Shown here: positions 16,628 through 26,369 of the stretch, in pieces
How the letters are laid out: each line of letters starts with the position of its first letter
How positions within the stretch are numbered: the stretch's first letter is position 1
Made by a program: the position numbers and the translations under genes
The notes under the pieces: generated by a model
Told to the model about the DNA's origin: nothing
Database searches by the model: none
Seen by the model: the letters and a program-made list of their open reading frames with translations, nothing else
Assembly (NCBI RefSeq): GCF_017743995.1
Contig: NZ_JAGHRB010000025.1
Coordinates: 1 to 38,906 of the forward strand
Direction of reading: 5' to 3'
DNA: 38,906 bases
DNA from: Ruegeria sp. R13_0
Lineage (GTDB): Bacteria > Pseudomonadota > Alphaproteobacteria > Rhodobacterales > Rhodobacteraceae

Positions 16628-17710
16628 TCACCGTCGATTAAGTACTTTGGGGATACCCATTTTTATTCTGGGTTCTAAGTACTTGAAAGCAATAATGGAT
16701 AGGACGATAGAAATTCCCGTACTGGCAAGTATGAGGAAGATAGCACTGCTAGTGTATAAAATCTCAACGTCACCAAAAATGAAATACACCCACGCTATTG
16801 CTGCAGGGTGTAGCAAGTATAGTGCGTAGGAGGCCCCGCCAGCTACAGCGAAAGCACTAAATATGCGTCGATCCTTACCCGTTCTTTCCAGCGCAACGAC
16901 CCCAACTAGCAAGAATGCGCTTGGAAGGCCCCAAGAAATGACGCTGGGAAGCCGTTCATATCCCAACCAGAAGCCGAGCGTAAAGCCAGTTCCAGCCATC
17001 AATAGAGCCGCAAGGGGCAAGAAGTTGGGTAAATTTTCGCAACGTATAAAAAACCAGGCTATCCAAGAACCAGCTAGAAACTCGATCAACAAAGAATTGG
17101 TGGCAACGCTGGCCCATGAATTCTGCGGCACATCAAGAAAGATACCAAGGATGACTAAGAGCAACAAAGTAACTGAGAGAATAACCAAGCTGAGCTCCAA
17201 GTTCTTCTGAAACGCTAAAACAATCGCGAAGCAAGCGTAAAAGAAAATTTCATAGCTCAAAGTCCAGCCAACGAATATGATTTGGCTTGAGTGACTTGGA
17301 AACAGCAACAGCGATTTTAACCAAGAAATTGGATCAGCGGGTAGGCCGCCCTGGTTCAACATTGTCGCTGTGACAACAGTAGCGAAGCAAATTAGCCAAT
17401 ACTCTGGAAAAATTCGATCGAAACGCTTCCACGCGAACAAAACTGGATCGGCTTTCCCAAATCTCGTGGCTTGTGTCCAGACCATTACAAACCCGCTAAT
17501 CACAAAAAAAACATGTACTCCTACAGCACCAAATCTGAATGCGTAATTCCATGCGGCCGGATCAAAGGCGGCCTTGTATGCTAAAGGATGCCATGAGTGA
17601 TGCAAAACAACCAATAGCGCAGCAACAAACCTTAAGAATTGAACGGAATACAACACAACTGAAACAACCGCTACCTCATCCGTTGAGTTACGCAGATTCG
17701 CTTGGCTCAC
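16628..17710 (-). CDS. Acyltransferase-3 family membrane protein
   Basis: The 360-residue protein has about ten membrane segments and the hallmarks of the acyltransferase-3 (OafA/ExoZ-like) family. LYSVQFLRFVAALLVVLHHS near the start carries the catalytic His, VGVHVFFVISGFVMVWTQ follows near residue 70, and WTLSYEIFFYACFAIVLAFQ lies near residue 147. Such enzymes O-acylate surface polysaccharides at the inner membrane. The start is GTG 17710; the ribosome-binding site is weak. It resembles the other acyltransferase in this window (31572-32615) in length and order of motifs, although the sequences differ. It is flanked by a GT2 gene and a wrecked UXS gene, so it may be an orphan of a larger cluster. 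Confidence 0.88.
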   Translation of the reverse strand: MSQANLRNSTDEVAVVSVVLYSVQFLRFVAALLVVLHHSWHPLAYKAAFDPAAWNYAFRFGAVGVHVFFVISGFVMVWTQATRFGKADPVLFAWKRFDRIFPEYWLICFATVVTATMLNQGGLPADPISWLKSLLLFPSHSSQIIFVGWTLSYEIFFYACFAIVLAFQKNLELSLVILSVTLLLLVILGIFLDVPQNSWASVATNSLLIEFLAGSWIAWFFIRCENLPNFLPLAALLMAGTGFTLGFWLGYERLPSVISWGLPSAFLLVGVVALERTGKDRRIFSAFAVAGGASYALYLLHPAAIAWVYFIFGDVEILYTSSAIFLILASTGISIVLSIIAFKYLEPRIKMGIPKVLNRR

Positions 17711-17856
17711 GCAATATACGACTTCTATTTGAAGGCGGGGTGCAACACGCTCTGCAGCGTATCAATTCAAACAAAATTCTTGCGACATGGCCCACTAGGT
17801 CCAAACTGTTTCATCTATAATATGAGCCAATCTCTTCTAGAATTAAGTAGCGGGGT

Positions 17857-18808
17857 CTATTTTTCGGTTGAGTTTTCGAAATAGTGAATCGTCTTCTCCA
17901 GCCCGGCCGCCAGATCAACCGTAGGCTCCCAACCAAGCATGCTTTTGGCCTGAGTTATGTCTGGGCAACGTTGCTTAAGATCATCCTGTGGTAAGTCTTT
18001 GAAGATGAGCTTGGACGGTCCCGCGGTTTTTGCAGAATGGTTTCCGCTAGCTCAAGAATGGTAAACTCACCCGGATTGCCAATATTGATAGGGCCAGCCA
18101 CTTCGCATCCAGAACTCATCATGCTGACAAACCTTCTACTAAGTCGTCTACATAACAGAAGCTACGCGTTTGTTGGCCATCGCCGTGTATAGTGATGTCC
18201 TCACCTTTTCAGTGCCTGAACGATGAAATTAGAAACGACACGCCCACCACTTGGATGTATTCGTGAACCATACGTGTTGAGGATACGGGCGACTTTAATC
18301 CCCAAATTGTGCTGACGGTGGTAGTCAAAGAACAGGGTTTCGGCGTAGCGTTTTCCCTCCTCATAGCAGGAACGGATCCCGGTCGGATTGACCCGCCCCC
18401 AATCACTCTCTTCTTGGGGGTGAACTTTGGAGTCCCGTAGACTTCACGGGTTGATGCCTTCAAAACTCGTGCTCCGATAAGCTTGGCTAAGCCCAACATA
18501 TTTATAGAACCGTGAACGCTGGTTTTTGTGGTCTCAACCGGATCCCGCTGATGATGTACCGGCGATACCGGGCAAGCTAGATTGTATACTTCGTCCACTT
18601 CAACATAGAGTGGGCAAGTTATATCTTGTCGGATTAACTCAAAACGGGTGTATTTAAACAGGTGGACTATATTGTCTTTTGTTCCACTGTAAAATTTGTC
18701 GGCACCCAGAACACCATGATCTTACTCGAGCAGTCGCTCGCAAAGATGTGAGCCTAGGAAACCAGCACCACCAGTTACTAGAACTCTTTTCCTATTGGAT
18801 ATTTTCAA
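17857..18808 (-). pseudogene. Degenerate UDP-glucuronate decarboxylase (UXS) gene
   Basis: Joining the minus-strand frames reconstructs a UXS-type SDR enzyme. [20 protein letters not shown] is the NAD motif, followed by an in-frame TAA (18722-18724). The frame resumes with RFELIRQDITCPLYVEVDEV and YNLACPVSPVHHQRDPVETT. After a frame change [20 protein letters not shown] holds the Tyr-x3-Lys motif; it then runs [19 protein letters not shown], breaks again, and ends GLEKTIHYFEN. At least one stop and several frameshifts inactivate it. A TTG at 18808 with GGAG 8 nt upstream would be the old start. The intact enzyme converts UDP-glucuronate to UDP-xylose, so this replicon appears to have lost a xylose-donor step. 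Confidence 0.85.
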
Positions 18809-19365
18809 GCTAAAGGCTCCAAAATCAAAATGTGGACTTTGTAGATATCGAGTGTAAAAGAGCAATGGAAACGTTCTTAACTTTACCATGATTGGTTCAT
18901 CCGCAGTCGGGACAATCAGCTTGGCGAGAATACTGAGTAACTACCTCGATACTTTTATGTTTAAATCTAAAGAGTCAGAATTCTTTGCTTGGCCTGAGCT
19001 TAACACTTTAGGGATTTCTTATTGTGCTCGGTCCAATCAGATGCATTTTTCAAAACTCGGAAATTGTCGGAGCTATTCAGATCTGGTCACCCGGGACGTT
19101 CTGGATGTTGACTCCTTTGTTGTTGCCAAGGCTACCGCAGCAAAGATCAATATTTTGTGGGAGCTTTTTTTTGATGGAGTGCAACTTAGGCAGGCGGCCT
19201 GGAGCTTGAACAAGCAGTTGGGTCCAGGTTTCCTACAGGGGCCAAGGAGAAGATGAAATTGCTTTTTGGTCTATTGATGCAAGATAGCATCGGCACCGGC
19301 CGGGCAGCAGTTGTCGTATTGGGCAATCGTCAACCCAGACAGGATCGGGTAATCACGCCTCCCCC
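18809..19365. other. Intergenic region, no gene recognised
   Basis: One plus-strand frame (18888-19256, 122 codons) is open but shows no domain, no ribosome-binding site and no homology I can recognise. The region lies between the UXS pseudogene and the GT operon, so it is probably decayed DNA plus the operon's promoter, which I cannot pinpoint. Confidence 0.35.
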
Positions 19366-20244
19366 ATGATCACTATACACCCAGATCATCAGGATCCGAC
19401 GCCTAGCCCACCAGGGCTGAGCATCATCATCCCGGCCAACAATGAAGAGTGTTTCATTGGCCCCTGCCTTGATGCGCTACTAACACAACAGGGCGATGCG
19501 GCGCAGGGGGTCGAGGTGATTGTCGCCGCAAATGGCTGCACTGATCGAACGGTTCCACTGGCGCAGGGCTATGCTGACCGGTTTGCAGTGCGGGGCTGGG
19601 GGCTGACGGTGCTGGACATACCCGAAGGCGGCAAGCTGATGGCGCTGAACACGGCTGATGAGATAGCAAAGGGCGCGGCCCGTGCCTATCTGGATGCCGA
19701 CGTGATTTGTTCGCCGCCGCTGATCGGGCAGGTACAGGCTGCGCTTGCAACCGAAGCCGCAGTCTATGCCACCGGCCGGCTACAGGTGGCGCGCGCCCAA
19801 AGCGCCGTTACCCGCGCCTATGCCCGGCTATGGTCGCGGCTGCCTTTTATGAAGACCGGCAATGCTGCCGGCGCCGGGCTGTTTGCCGTCAACGCCGCAG
19901 GCCGTGCGCGTTGGGGAACGTTCCCGGACATTATTTCGGACGACACCTATGTGCGGCTGCACTTCGCCCCCGACGAGCGCGTCGAGGTCTCGGCCCCTTT
20001 CACCTGGCCTATGGTCGAGGGGTTCGCCAATCTGGTTCGGGTGCGCCGCCGTCAGGATGCGGGCGTGGCTGAGGTCTATCGCCATTACCCGGCCCTGCGC
20101 CGCAATGCCGTCAAAACCTCACTCGGTTTGCGGAATGCAGCCGCTTTGTTCTTCTCTGTACCAGTTGGGTTTCTGGTCTATACCTGCGTTCACCTCATCG
20201 TGCGTCTGAGCCCCGGCGGGCCGGACTGGACCCGGGGGCGATAA
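19366..20244 (+). CDS. GT2-family glycosyltransferase, operon gene 1
   Basis: The 292-residue protein is a GT-A transferase. GLSIIIPANNEECFIGPCLD is the N-terminal nucleotide-binding segment, VIVAANGCTDRTVPLA follows, and ARAYLDADVICSPPLIGQ near residue 110 is the DxD-type site. A hydrophobic C-terminus (LFFSVPVGFLVYTCVHLIV) suggests a membrane anchor. Its TAA stop overlaps the next gene's ATG (TAATG at 20242-20246), indicating translational coupling with the GT4 gene. The three genes 19366-22577 are GC-rich and uniform in style, unlike the debris on either side, so they probably arrived together. Donor sugar unknown. Confidence 0.87.
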   Translation: MITIHPDHQDPTPSPPGLSIIIPANNEECFIGPCLDALLTQQGDAAQGVEVIVAANGCTDRTVPLAQGYADRFAVRGWGLTVLDIPEGGKLMALNTADEIAKGAARAYLDADVICSPPLIGQVQAALATEAAVYATGRLQVARAQSAVTRAYARLWSRLPFMKTGNAAGAGLFAVNAAGRARWGTFPDIISDDTYVRLHFAPDERVEVSAPFTWPMVEGFANLVRVRRRQDAGVAEVYRHYPALRRNAVKTSLGLRNAAALFFSVPVGFLVYTCVHLIVRLSPGGPDWTRGR

Positions 20245-21572
20245 TGTCTCTCACCCATTCCATGCCAGCCAGATCAGATATGTCTCAGGACACCCCTTCC
20301 CAGCAGACACGGACCGGCCCGGTCGCCTATCTGACCGGCGAATATCCGAAAGTGTCCCATACCTTCATCCAGCGCGAAATTGCGGCGCTGCGCGCCCTGG
20401 GCACCCAGGTCGAAACCTGCACTGTACGCCGCGCCAATCCAAAAGATGTCGTGGGCGAGGATCAGAAAGCGGAAGAGACCAACACGTTCTGCATCCTGGA
20501 CACGGCTCGTGCACCGCACCGTCTGCTCGGTGCACATCTGCAAGCGTTGCGCACAGCACCAGGGCGATGGTTTTCGGCGCTGTGGCTGGCCTGGCGCACC
20601 CGCTCGCCGGGGGCCAAGGCGCTGCTTTATCAGCTGTTCTACTTTGCCGAAGCCGGAGTACTGGCTGCACGTCTGAAGGCAAAGGGTGTGGTGCACTTGC
20701 ACAACCATTTTGGAAATTCAAGCTGCACTGTGGCGATGTTGACCAGCGAGATCTCGGGCATTCCCTACAGCTTTACCGAACACGGGCCTGCGCTTTTCTT
20801 TGAACCAATGCGTTGGCGGATTGATGAAAAGATCGCTCGCGCGCGATCCATTGTTGCCATCAGCCATTTTTGCCGTTCGCAGCTGATGCTGTTTTCCGAC
20901 CAACAGCACTGGCCCCGCATATCAATCGTGCATTGTGGCATCGACCCCGACCGCTATGGCCACAATCCCCGTGACAGCTTTGGCAAGCGCGTGCTGTTCG
21001 TAGGGCGGCTGGATGCGGTCAAGGGCGCACCGCTCCTGCTGCAGGCCTTTGCTGCGCTGCGGGAAGATCACCCTGATGCCACGCTGACCCTGATCGGTGA
21101 CGGCGCGGACCGCCCCGCACTTGAGGCGCAAGCGAAAACGCTGGCTCTGGGTGATGCGGTCACCTTCGCCGGCTACCGGCCGCAGGAGGCGGTGGCCGAT
21201 TTCCTGGAAGAGGCTGACATGCTTGTCCTACCCAGCTTTGCCGAGGGCGTGCCGGTGGTGCTGATGGAAGCGATGGCCAGCCGCATCCCGGTCATTGCCA
21301 CGCAGGTCGCGGGCGTGTCGGAACTGATCACCGATGGTGAAGTCGGATTTGTGGTGCCGCCAGGTGATGTGTCTACCCTGATCGCACGGATGCAGACCCT
21401 GCTGAGCGACCCCAATCTTTGTCGCCGCATGGGTATCGCTGGACGGCTGAAGGTGCGCGCCGATTTCAACACTATGAACGAAGCTGCATGGCTGCGTACG
21501 TTGCTGTGTGAAAATCCCGATCCCAGCAACCCGCCCGCCCGGCCGCAAATGCAACCCGTAGGCGCGGAATAG
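20244..21572 (+). CDS. GT4-family glycosyltransferase, operon gene 2
   Basis: The 442-residue GT-B protein begins with a variable stretch, then VAYLTGEYPKVSHTFIQREI, the N-terminal pattern of WcaL/EpsD-like exopolysaccharide transferases. LHNHFGNSS near residue 152 and YSFTEHGPALFFEP near 175 are part of the acceptor domain; VLFVGRLDAVKGAPLLLQAF near 250 opens the nucleotide-binding domain. PSFAEGVPVVLMEAMASRIP holds the E-x7-E signature. An ATG at 20280 is a possible shorter start, but the one-base overlap with the upstream stop favours 20244. It probably extends a lipid-linked repeat unit. Confidence 0.88.
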   Translation: MSLTHSMPARSDMSQDTPSQQTRTGPVAYLTGEYPKVSHTFIQREIAALRALGTQVETCTVRRANPKDVVGEDQKAEETNTFCILDTARAPHRLLGAHLQALRTAPGRWFSALWLAWRTRSPGAKALLYQLFYFAEAGVLAARLKAKGVVHLHNHFGNSSCTVAMLTSEISGIPYSFTEHGPALFFEPMRWRIDEKIARARSIVAISHFCRSQLMLFSDQQHWPRISIVHCGIDPDRYGHNPRDSFGKRVLFVGRLDAVKGAPLLLQAFAALREDHPDATLTLIGDGADRPALEAQAKTLALGDAVTFAGYRPQEAVADFLEEADMLVLPSFAEGVPVVLMEAMASRIPVIATQVAGVSELITDGEVGFVVPPGDVSTLIARMQTLLSDPNLCRRMGIAGRLKVRADFNTMNEAAWLRTLLCENPDPSNPPARPQMQPVGAE

Positions 21573-21581
21573 GAGGCCGGG

Positions 21582-22577
21582 ATGAGCGATGCGCAGACCT
21601 CTCCCCTACCTAGGATCGGCGTCGTGCTGATCGGCCGCAACGAGGGCGACCGGCTGATCAACTGTCTGAACAGCATCCCGCAAAGCGTCGGACGCATCGT
21701 TTACGTGGATTCCGGTTCGACCGATGGCAGCGTCGCAGCCGCACACGCGGAGGGGGCGCAGGTGGTGGAACTGAATCTTAGCCAGCCCTTTACCGCCGCC
21801 CGCGCCCGCAATGCCGGCTTTGAGGCGCTGCGCGCGCAGGGCGATATCGATTACGTGCAGTTCGTCGATGGCGATTGCACCCTGCATCCTGATTGGATTG
21901 ATGTGGCCGCAGCCTTTCTGGGCAATCATCCGCAGGCGGTGGTGGTTTGCGGCCGTCGGCGTGAGATGTTTCCCGAGGCTTCGGTCTATAACCGGCTCTG
22001 CGACCGGGAATGGAATACACCGGTGGGTCAGGCCAAGAGCTGCGGTGGCGATGCCATGATGCGGTCTGATGCCTTTACTGCCGCGGGTGGTTTCAACCCG
22101 GCGCTGATTGCTGGCGAAGAGCCCGAACTGTGCGTACGCCTGCGCCATCGGGGCGGCGAGGTCTGGCGTATCGATCACGAGATGACTACCCACGATGCGG
22201 CCATGACGCGGGCAGGGCAATGGTGGAACCGCATGCGCCGAGGCGGCCATGCGGCCGCCGAAGGTGCCGCGCTGCACGGGGGGCCGCCCGAACGGCACGG
22301 CGTTGCCGCCCGCACCCGGGCGCTTTTGTGGGGCGCGGCGCTGCCGCTGGCAACCCTGCTGGCGGCGCTGTTGCTCACACCTTGGGCGTTGCTTTTACTG
22401 TTGCTCTACCCCGCACAGGTTCTGCGGCTGGCGCGTCGCGACAGCTTCTCAAGCCGCGCCGCCTGGGAACAGGCGTTTTTCCTGACCTTGGGCAAGTTTC
22501 CCGAGGCCTTGGGCGTGTTGGAATTTCAACTGCGCCGCCTCACACGCCTTCCTGCGGGGCTGATCGAGTATAAGTAA
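21582..22577 (+). CDS. GT2-family glycosyltransferase, operon gene 3
   Basis: This 331-residue GT-A enzyme has RIGVVLIGRNEGDRLINCLN at the start, then IVYVDSGSTDGSVAAA, FTAARARNAGFEALRAQ and VQFVDGDCTLHPDWIDVA with the metal-binding Asp-Gly-Asp. AGEEPELCVRLRHRGGEVWR near residue 182 is the typical late catalytic segment. The C-terminal 90 residues include a long Leu/Ala-rich membrane region (ALPLATLLAALLLTPWALLL), so it is membrane-bound. A good AGGAGG lies 7 nt before ATG 21582, and only 9 nt separate it from the GT4 stop. It closes the three-gene operon; a small dyad (22661-22680) follows. Confidence 0.88.
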   Translation: MSDAQTSPLPRIGVVLIGRNEGDRLINCLNSIPQSVGRIVYVDSGSTDGSVAAAHAEGAQVVELNLSQPFTAARARNAGFEALRAQGDIDYVQFVDGDCTLHPDWIDVAAAFLGNHPQAVVVCGRRREMFPEASVYNRLCDREWNTPVGQAKSCGGDAMMRSDAFTAAGGFNPALIAGEEPELCVRLRHRGGEVWRIDHEMTTHDAAMTRAGQWWNRMRRGGHAAAEGAALHGGPPERHGVAARTRALLWGAALPLATLLAALLLTPWALLLLLLYPAQVLRLARRDSFSSRAAWEQAFFLTLGKFPEALGVLEFQLRRLTRLPAGLIEYK

Positions 22578-22660
22578 AGATTTCGCCCATAATGCGCGCC
22601 GATCAGATTCAAACTCAAAAGAGCTCAGGCATCTGTCAAAATGGAGCAGCTCACTAACTA

Positions 22661-22680
22661 CCTCCATTGAACGGTGGAGG
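22661..22680. repeat. Short dyad CCTCCA-N8-TGGAGG
   Basis: A 6-bp perfect inverted repeat with an 8-nt centre lies 84 bp after the GT operon. It could form a small hairpin, but no T-run follows. The arm style also recalls MerR-type operators, but no such regulator is nearby. Its function is unknown. Confidence 0.25.
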
Positions 22681-22929
22681 CTAGGGAGTTTATTTCTGTG
22701 CCCACCGCTTACAAGGCCCTTCTCGGAGTCGTCTCGCCGCGGTTTCCTCTCGAAATTCACGACGTCAGTCTCAGAAGAGCATAAACGGTTATATTAATTA
22801 TTTTGCCCAAGATCGGCTGCGATAAGATGATTTGCAACACAACCACCCTATCCTGTCATACTCGTCGCAATTGGACCAAGGACAAATTTGCCTGAGAATT
22901 GTCCATTTAATTTTAAGTCCGGAGCCCAA

Positions 22930-23095
22930 ATGACCCAATGGAAAACTTGAGGCCTACAGCTTTGCAATGTCAGAAAGGGCTATCGGAATGTGCCGCCCAG
23001 TTCGGCATTGGTAGCTTTGAGAAACTCGACGGAGAGGTCAGGAAATAACACTGCGGAGCAAAATCATAGAGTTCTCAAAAGGCCGCTTCATCACA
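22930..23095 (+). mobile_element. Possible IS6-family transposase fragment
   Basis: A short plus-strand reading near 23041-23090 gives NNTAEQNHRVLKRPLHHIIG, which resembles the C-terminal motif of IS6/IS240-type transposases (pattern YLNN.VEQDHR..KR). I can match little upstream of it. The rest of the gap from 22578 to 23125 contains no other recognisable gene. Confidence 0.35.
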
Positions 23096-23125
23096 TAATT
23101 GGAAACGACTATTTGCAGTATAGCC

Positions 23126-24934
23126 TTAGGTGTTCACTGCCATCTTACGGAATGTCGCGTTTTTAGCGACCAGTTCGTCATAGGTGCCAGACGATGCGAT
23201 CTGTCCTTGCTCGAAGAAATAGATCGTATCGCAGTTGCGCACGGTGCTCAGTCGGTGAGCGATGATGATGATGGTCTTGTCGGCTCGGATTCTCTGCACC
23301 GCCTCCATCACCACGCTTTCAGTGATGTTGTCTAACGCTGATGTCGCCTCATCCAGGATCAGCAACGACGGATCGGAATATAGCGCGCGAGCAATACCGA
23401 TGCGCTGACGCTGGCCACCGGACAGGCGCACGCCGCGCTCACCGACGAATGTATCATAACCTTGTGGCAATTCGTCGAGGATGAAATCGTGCAGCGCCGC
23501 GATACGTGCGGCCCGTTTAACGGCAGCCATGTCTATCTCTTCCGGAGGCACTGCAAAGGCAATGTTGCGTGCGATCGTGTCGTCGGTCAGGTAGATGCTT
23601 TGGGGCACATAGCCCAGTAATTGCTGCCAGCGGCGGAGATTGCTCGCGGTAATGACGGTTCCATCGGCCACAATCTCGCCGGTTTTGGGCTTCAACAAGC
23701 CCAGCACGATATCGACCAGCGTGGTCTTGCCCGCCCCCGAACCGCCGACTATACCAATAGTGTTGCAAGCCCGGATGTTAAGATCGATTCCGTGTAGGGC
23801 TGGCTGTTCTGCGGTGGCATAGGAAAAGCTGAGATTTCTGATTTCGAGACTTCTATCAAGCGACAGACAATCACCCGGTTCGGCAATCTCTGCGGACAGA
23901 TGCTCAACCTGTTGCCCTGCGTTTACGCATTCGGCGTGGATATGTTCCAATATTGATGACCCGGTCCGAATTGCCGCCAGATTCTGATAAATTTGCTGCG
24001 CTACCGGCAGAAACCGCATGACTGAAAAAAAGAAGATACCCAGCGTTGGGATAATCTCGACCAGATTCCCACTGCTGCGCAAAAGCAGGAGTAGCACACA
24101 TGCCAACAGGATGCCGATTGTTATAGCCTCCAGAAAGAACCTCGGCAGGGCGCGCAGAATTTCATTGCGCGCACTATAGTTTGCTTGGCGCAATGCTGAG
24201 TTTTGAAATCGACTTATGTAGCTGTCCTCCAGCCCCATGAGCTTAACTTCTTTGAAGCCGTCCGTGGCTTCCTGCGCCAACTTGAACCGCTCTTCATTGG
24301 TCTTTAATATCTTTTGGCCCAAAACCCTCAACACATTACGAATATTGATATAAATCCCAACATAACTGCCACTCATCAGCAGGATAGCGACTGATGATAG
24401 GACTGGCTCGACATAAATCAGGAAGCTGATGATACTGAGGCCCAGAATTACATTCGCTAGAACACGCATACTTGGGGTGATGATGAGCCCCACGAGTAGA
24501 TCGACATCGTTTAGGACGCTTTTACGGATACTGGCACTGTTGTTTTCCAGAAACCATGCGTAGGGTCGGTGCAGATAGCTTTGCAGCAACTGGCATGAGA
24601 TCTTGTAACCCCGCATCGTCGAAAAGCGAATGATCAGGTAGGTGCCGCCCGCCTTGATCAGCAGACCCACAACGACCACTAGAAGCACCGCAATCGACAG
24701 AAACACCAGAAAGGCATATGTGGTGGAAAAACCACCAAAGTCGTAGACCCATGACAGAACGTTATTTGTCTGAATCTTTTCAGGTATAGCCAAGACGTTC
24801 AGTAGCATCAGAACCGCCGAAATACCCAGCACTTCGGCAAAAGCAACAAGAACCATCAGGCCCATGATCAGGTAAAAGGCCCGCCTTTCCCGGTGGTCGA
24901 ACAGATCCATAATTTTTTTATAAATACCGAACAT
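23126..24934 (-). CDS. ABC exporter, MsbA/PglK-like half-transporter
   Basis: The 602-residue protein fuses an exporter membrane domain (about six segments, residues 20-310) to an ATPase domain. Walker A GGSGAGKTT is at about 397-405, the Q-loop is in LGYVPQSIYLTDDT, the signature LSGGQRQRIGIARAL is at about 504-518, Walker B LLILDEATSALD is at 524-535, and the switch His is in IIIIAHRLSTVR near 560. It would dimerise in the inner membrane. In glycan clusters such proteins (PglK, WlaB type) flip polyprenol-linked oligosaccharides, so that role is likely here, though lipid export cannot be excluded. The ATG at 24934 has only a weak ribosome-binding site. It stands alone, transcribed opposite to the GT operon. 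Confidence 0.88.
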   Translation of the reverse strand: MFGIYKKIMDLFDHRERRAFYLIMGLMVLVAFAEVLGISAVLMLLNVLAIPEKIQTNNVLSWVYDFGGFSTTYAFLVFLSIAVLLVVVVGLLIKAGGTYLIIRFSTMRGYKISCQLLQSYLHRPYAWFLENNSASIRKSVLNDVDLLVGLIITPSMRVLANVILGLSIISFLIYVEPVLSSVAILLMSGSYVGIYINIRNVLRVLGQKILKTNEERFKLAQEATDGFKEVKLMGLEDSYISRFQNSALRQANYSARNEILRALPRFFLEAITIGILLACVLLLLLRSSGNLVEIIPTLGIFFFSVMRFLPVAQQIYQNLAAIRTGSSILEHIHAECVNAGQQVEHLSAEIAEPGDCLSLDRSLEIRNLSFSYATAEQPALHGIDLNIRACNTIGIVGGSGAGKTTLVDIVLGLLKPKTGEIVADGTVITASNLRRWQQLLGYVPQSIYLTDDTIARNIAFAVPPEEIDMAAVKRAARIAALHDFILDELPQGYDTFVGERGVRLSGGQRQRIGIARALYSDPSLLILDEATSALDNITESVVMEAVQRIRADKTIIIIAHRLSTVRNCDTIYFFEQGQIASSGTYDELVAKNATFRKMAVNT

Positions 24935-25284
24935 ACTACCAAATACTCTTTTAACCTTTTCTCTATTCGCGCCTCAATCCGACTTTACTAATAATTCAGC
25001 TGTTTTTAAGGCGTAACCACACGGCTACCATCAACAAGAATCTAGCGTGCTTCTGGGGAAGATACCCAGCTATAAGAGCAGCGCCAATACGGCTGATGCT
25101 GAGTTCCTAACAAGATTTTCGACATTGTTGCATTGTCTGACGCTGGAAGCGATTATCTGACGGCTTTTCGCCGACGTTCCAGACCCATAAAACCGCTTGA
25201 ATAGCGCCGCGCCACGCGTTCCACACTCAAAAAAGAAGGGGGTCACAAGAGCAAATGCCTCTGGTTGAGCGAAGCGTAAATTGA
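24935..25284. other. Intergenic region upstream of exporter gene
   Basis: This AT-leaning stretch should contain the exporter's promoter, but no clear -35/-10 pair is visible. A minus-strand frame (25070-25294) has no recognisable domain. Confidence 0.3.
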
Positions 25285-25650
25285 GTGGGATCATCTTTGT
25301 CGTGTAGTGGCTGGATACATCGCCTGTCTGTGGGCCTCACAAACCGCTCTGCATCCGTTTCGCCAGATGGTTGCGCATGTATTTTTAGCTTATGTCTTCA
25401 GCGGTTTGGCCCAGCCGAGCAGTGATATCAAAACCACCGTTATAGATAGCACTCATCTCAAAACGTACCAAACCTGTAACCTACAACATGTTACTTAATG
25501 GGAAGCGTCACTGGATCGAAAACGCCTTTTCTAGGTTGGCAGGTTGGCGGGCATCACCACCCGTTATGACAGATGCGGAAACTTTTTTCTGTCGGCAATA
25601 TACATCGCCTATGCCATCATGTTCTGGCTCCCGAAGTTAGGCCTGAGCCT
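25285..25650 (+). mobile_element. IS5-family transposase remnant with internal deletion
   Basis: Plus-strand pieces follow the IS5 transposase in order: GIIFVV near 25287, CGPHKPLCIRFARWLRMYF near 25330-25385, then, in another frame, SGLAQPSSDIKTTVIDSTHL (25410-25460) with the first catalytic Asp. The central part is missing, and it resumes with KRHWIENAFSRLAGWR and, after a further shift, ITTRYDRCGNFFLSAI. Stops and at least three frame changes make it non-functional. This copy retains the C-terminal end that both rml-flanking copies have lost. Confidence 0.75.
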
Positions 25651-26369
25651 AGGAAAGTGGAAATTTTTCAAGGCGACAGTACTTGAATCCGCTCGCCACT
25701 GCAGTGCAGGCGATAGGCAGTCGAACAGAGTTTGTTTTCATATTCAGTCAAAAGTATGCGACGTAATACATTTGAGAAAGAGGCATAACTGATCAGCGTT
25801 TTTCGCAAACGTTTGTTCCTGGACAAGGCGCTAGGAGAAGCCACGAGCCATTGAAATGCGATTATTGTTTTTGTGGGTTCAAGGTGCGTTTGCCGATTGG
25901 AGTTTTCCCTATTTGATGAACACTCTGACCAATGATGAAGAAAGCTGTTTTCCTGCAGCTACCGAGCTTCGCAAGAACGCCAGCAGTGGAAACCCACGAG
26001 TGCAGATGTCATCGACCGAATTGAATCAGCCTACACCTCGTAAAATGTGGGTTGTGTAATCTGCGGGAATGGAGCTGAAACCATGTCGAGCCCAAGACGC
26101 ACTGTGTGAAACTTTTGGGCCAATCATCGATGGTGCGAGATTTCAATCGGCAGGTCATGCACATCTGCTTCCGAGCCGCAATGCTGAACCGCTACTTCAA
26201 TCTTGGTATAACTGTCACAGATATTGTATCGTAAGCCCTCAGTGGCAGAGATACCGCGCTCACTCTTTGATTTATACAACAAAGCCTTTGTAGAGGTAGA
26301 ATGGCAGGTAACGATTGAATATCTTGAATTTGAAGCGAGAATTGTTGCGCCGACAGAGACGTTGATCCG
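25651..26369. other. Intergenic region upstream of amino-sugar operon
   Basis: About 720 bases with short frames on both strands and no recognisable domain. The operon promoter should be near its right end, but I see no convincing hexamers. Confidence 0.3.

Noticed and set aside
18888..19256. 122-codon plus-strand frame between the UXS pseudogene and the GT operon
   Set aside because: No domain, start signal or related neighbour; lies in a decayed gap. Kept only as an intergenic note.
20834..20850. parS-like GC-alternating sequence near CGCTCGCGCGCGATCC
   Set aside because: Lacks the TTTC/GAAA arms of the candidate parS palindrome and lies in GC-rich coding DNA of the GT4 gene.
22449..22760. 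103-codon minus-strand frame after the GT operon, considered as a MerR-type regulator because of the nearby CCTCCA/TGGAGG dyad
   Set aside because: No helix-turn-helix, much of it antisense to the GT2 gene, and no metal-resistance gene nearby.
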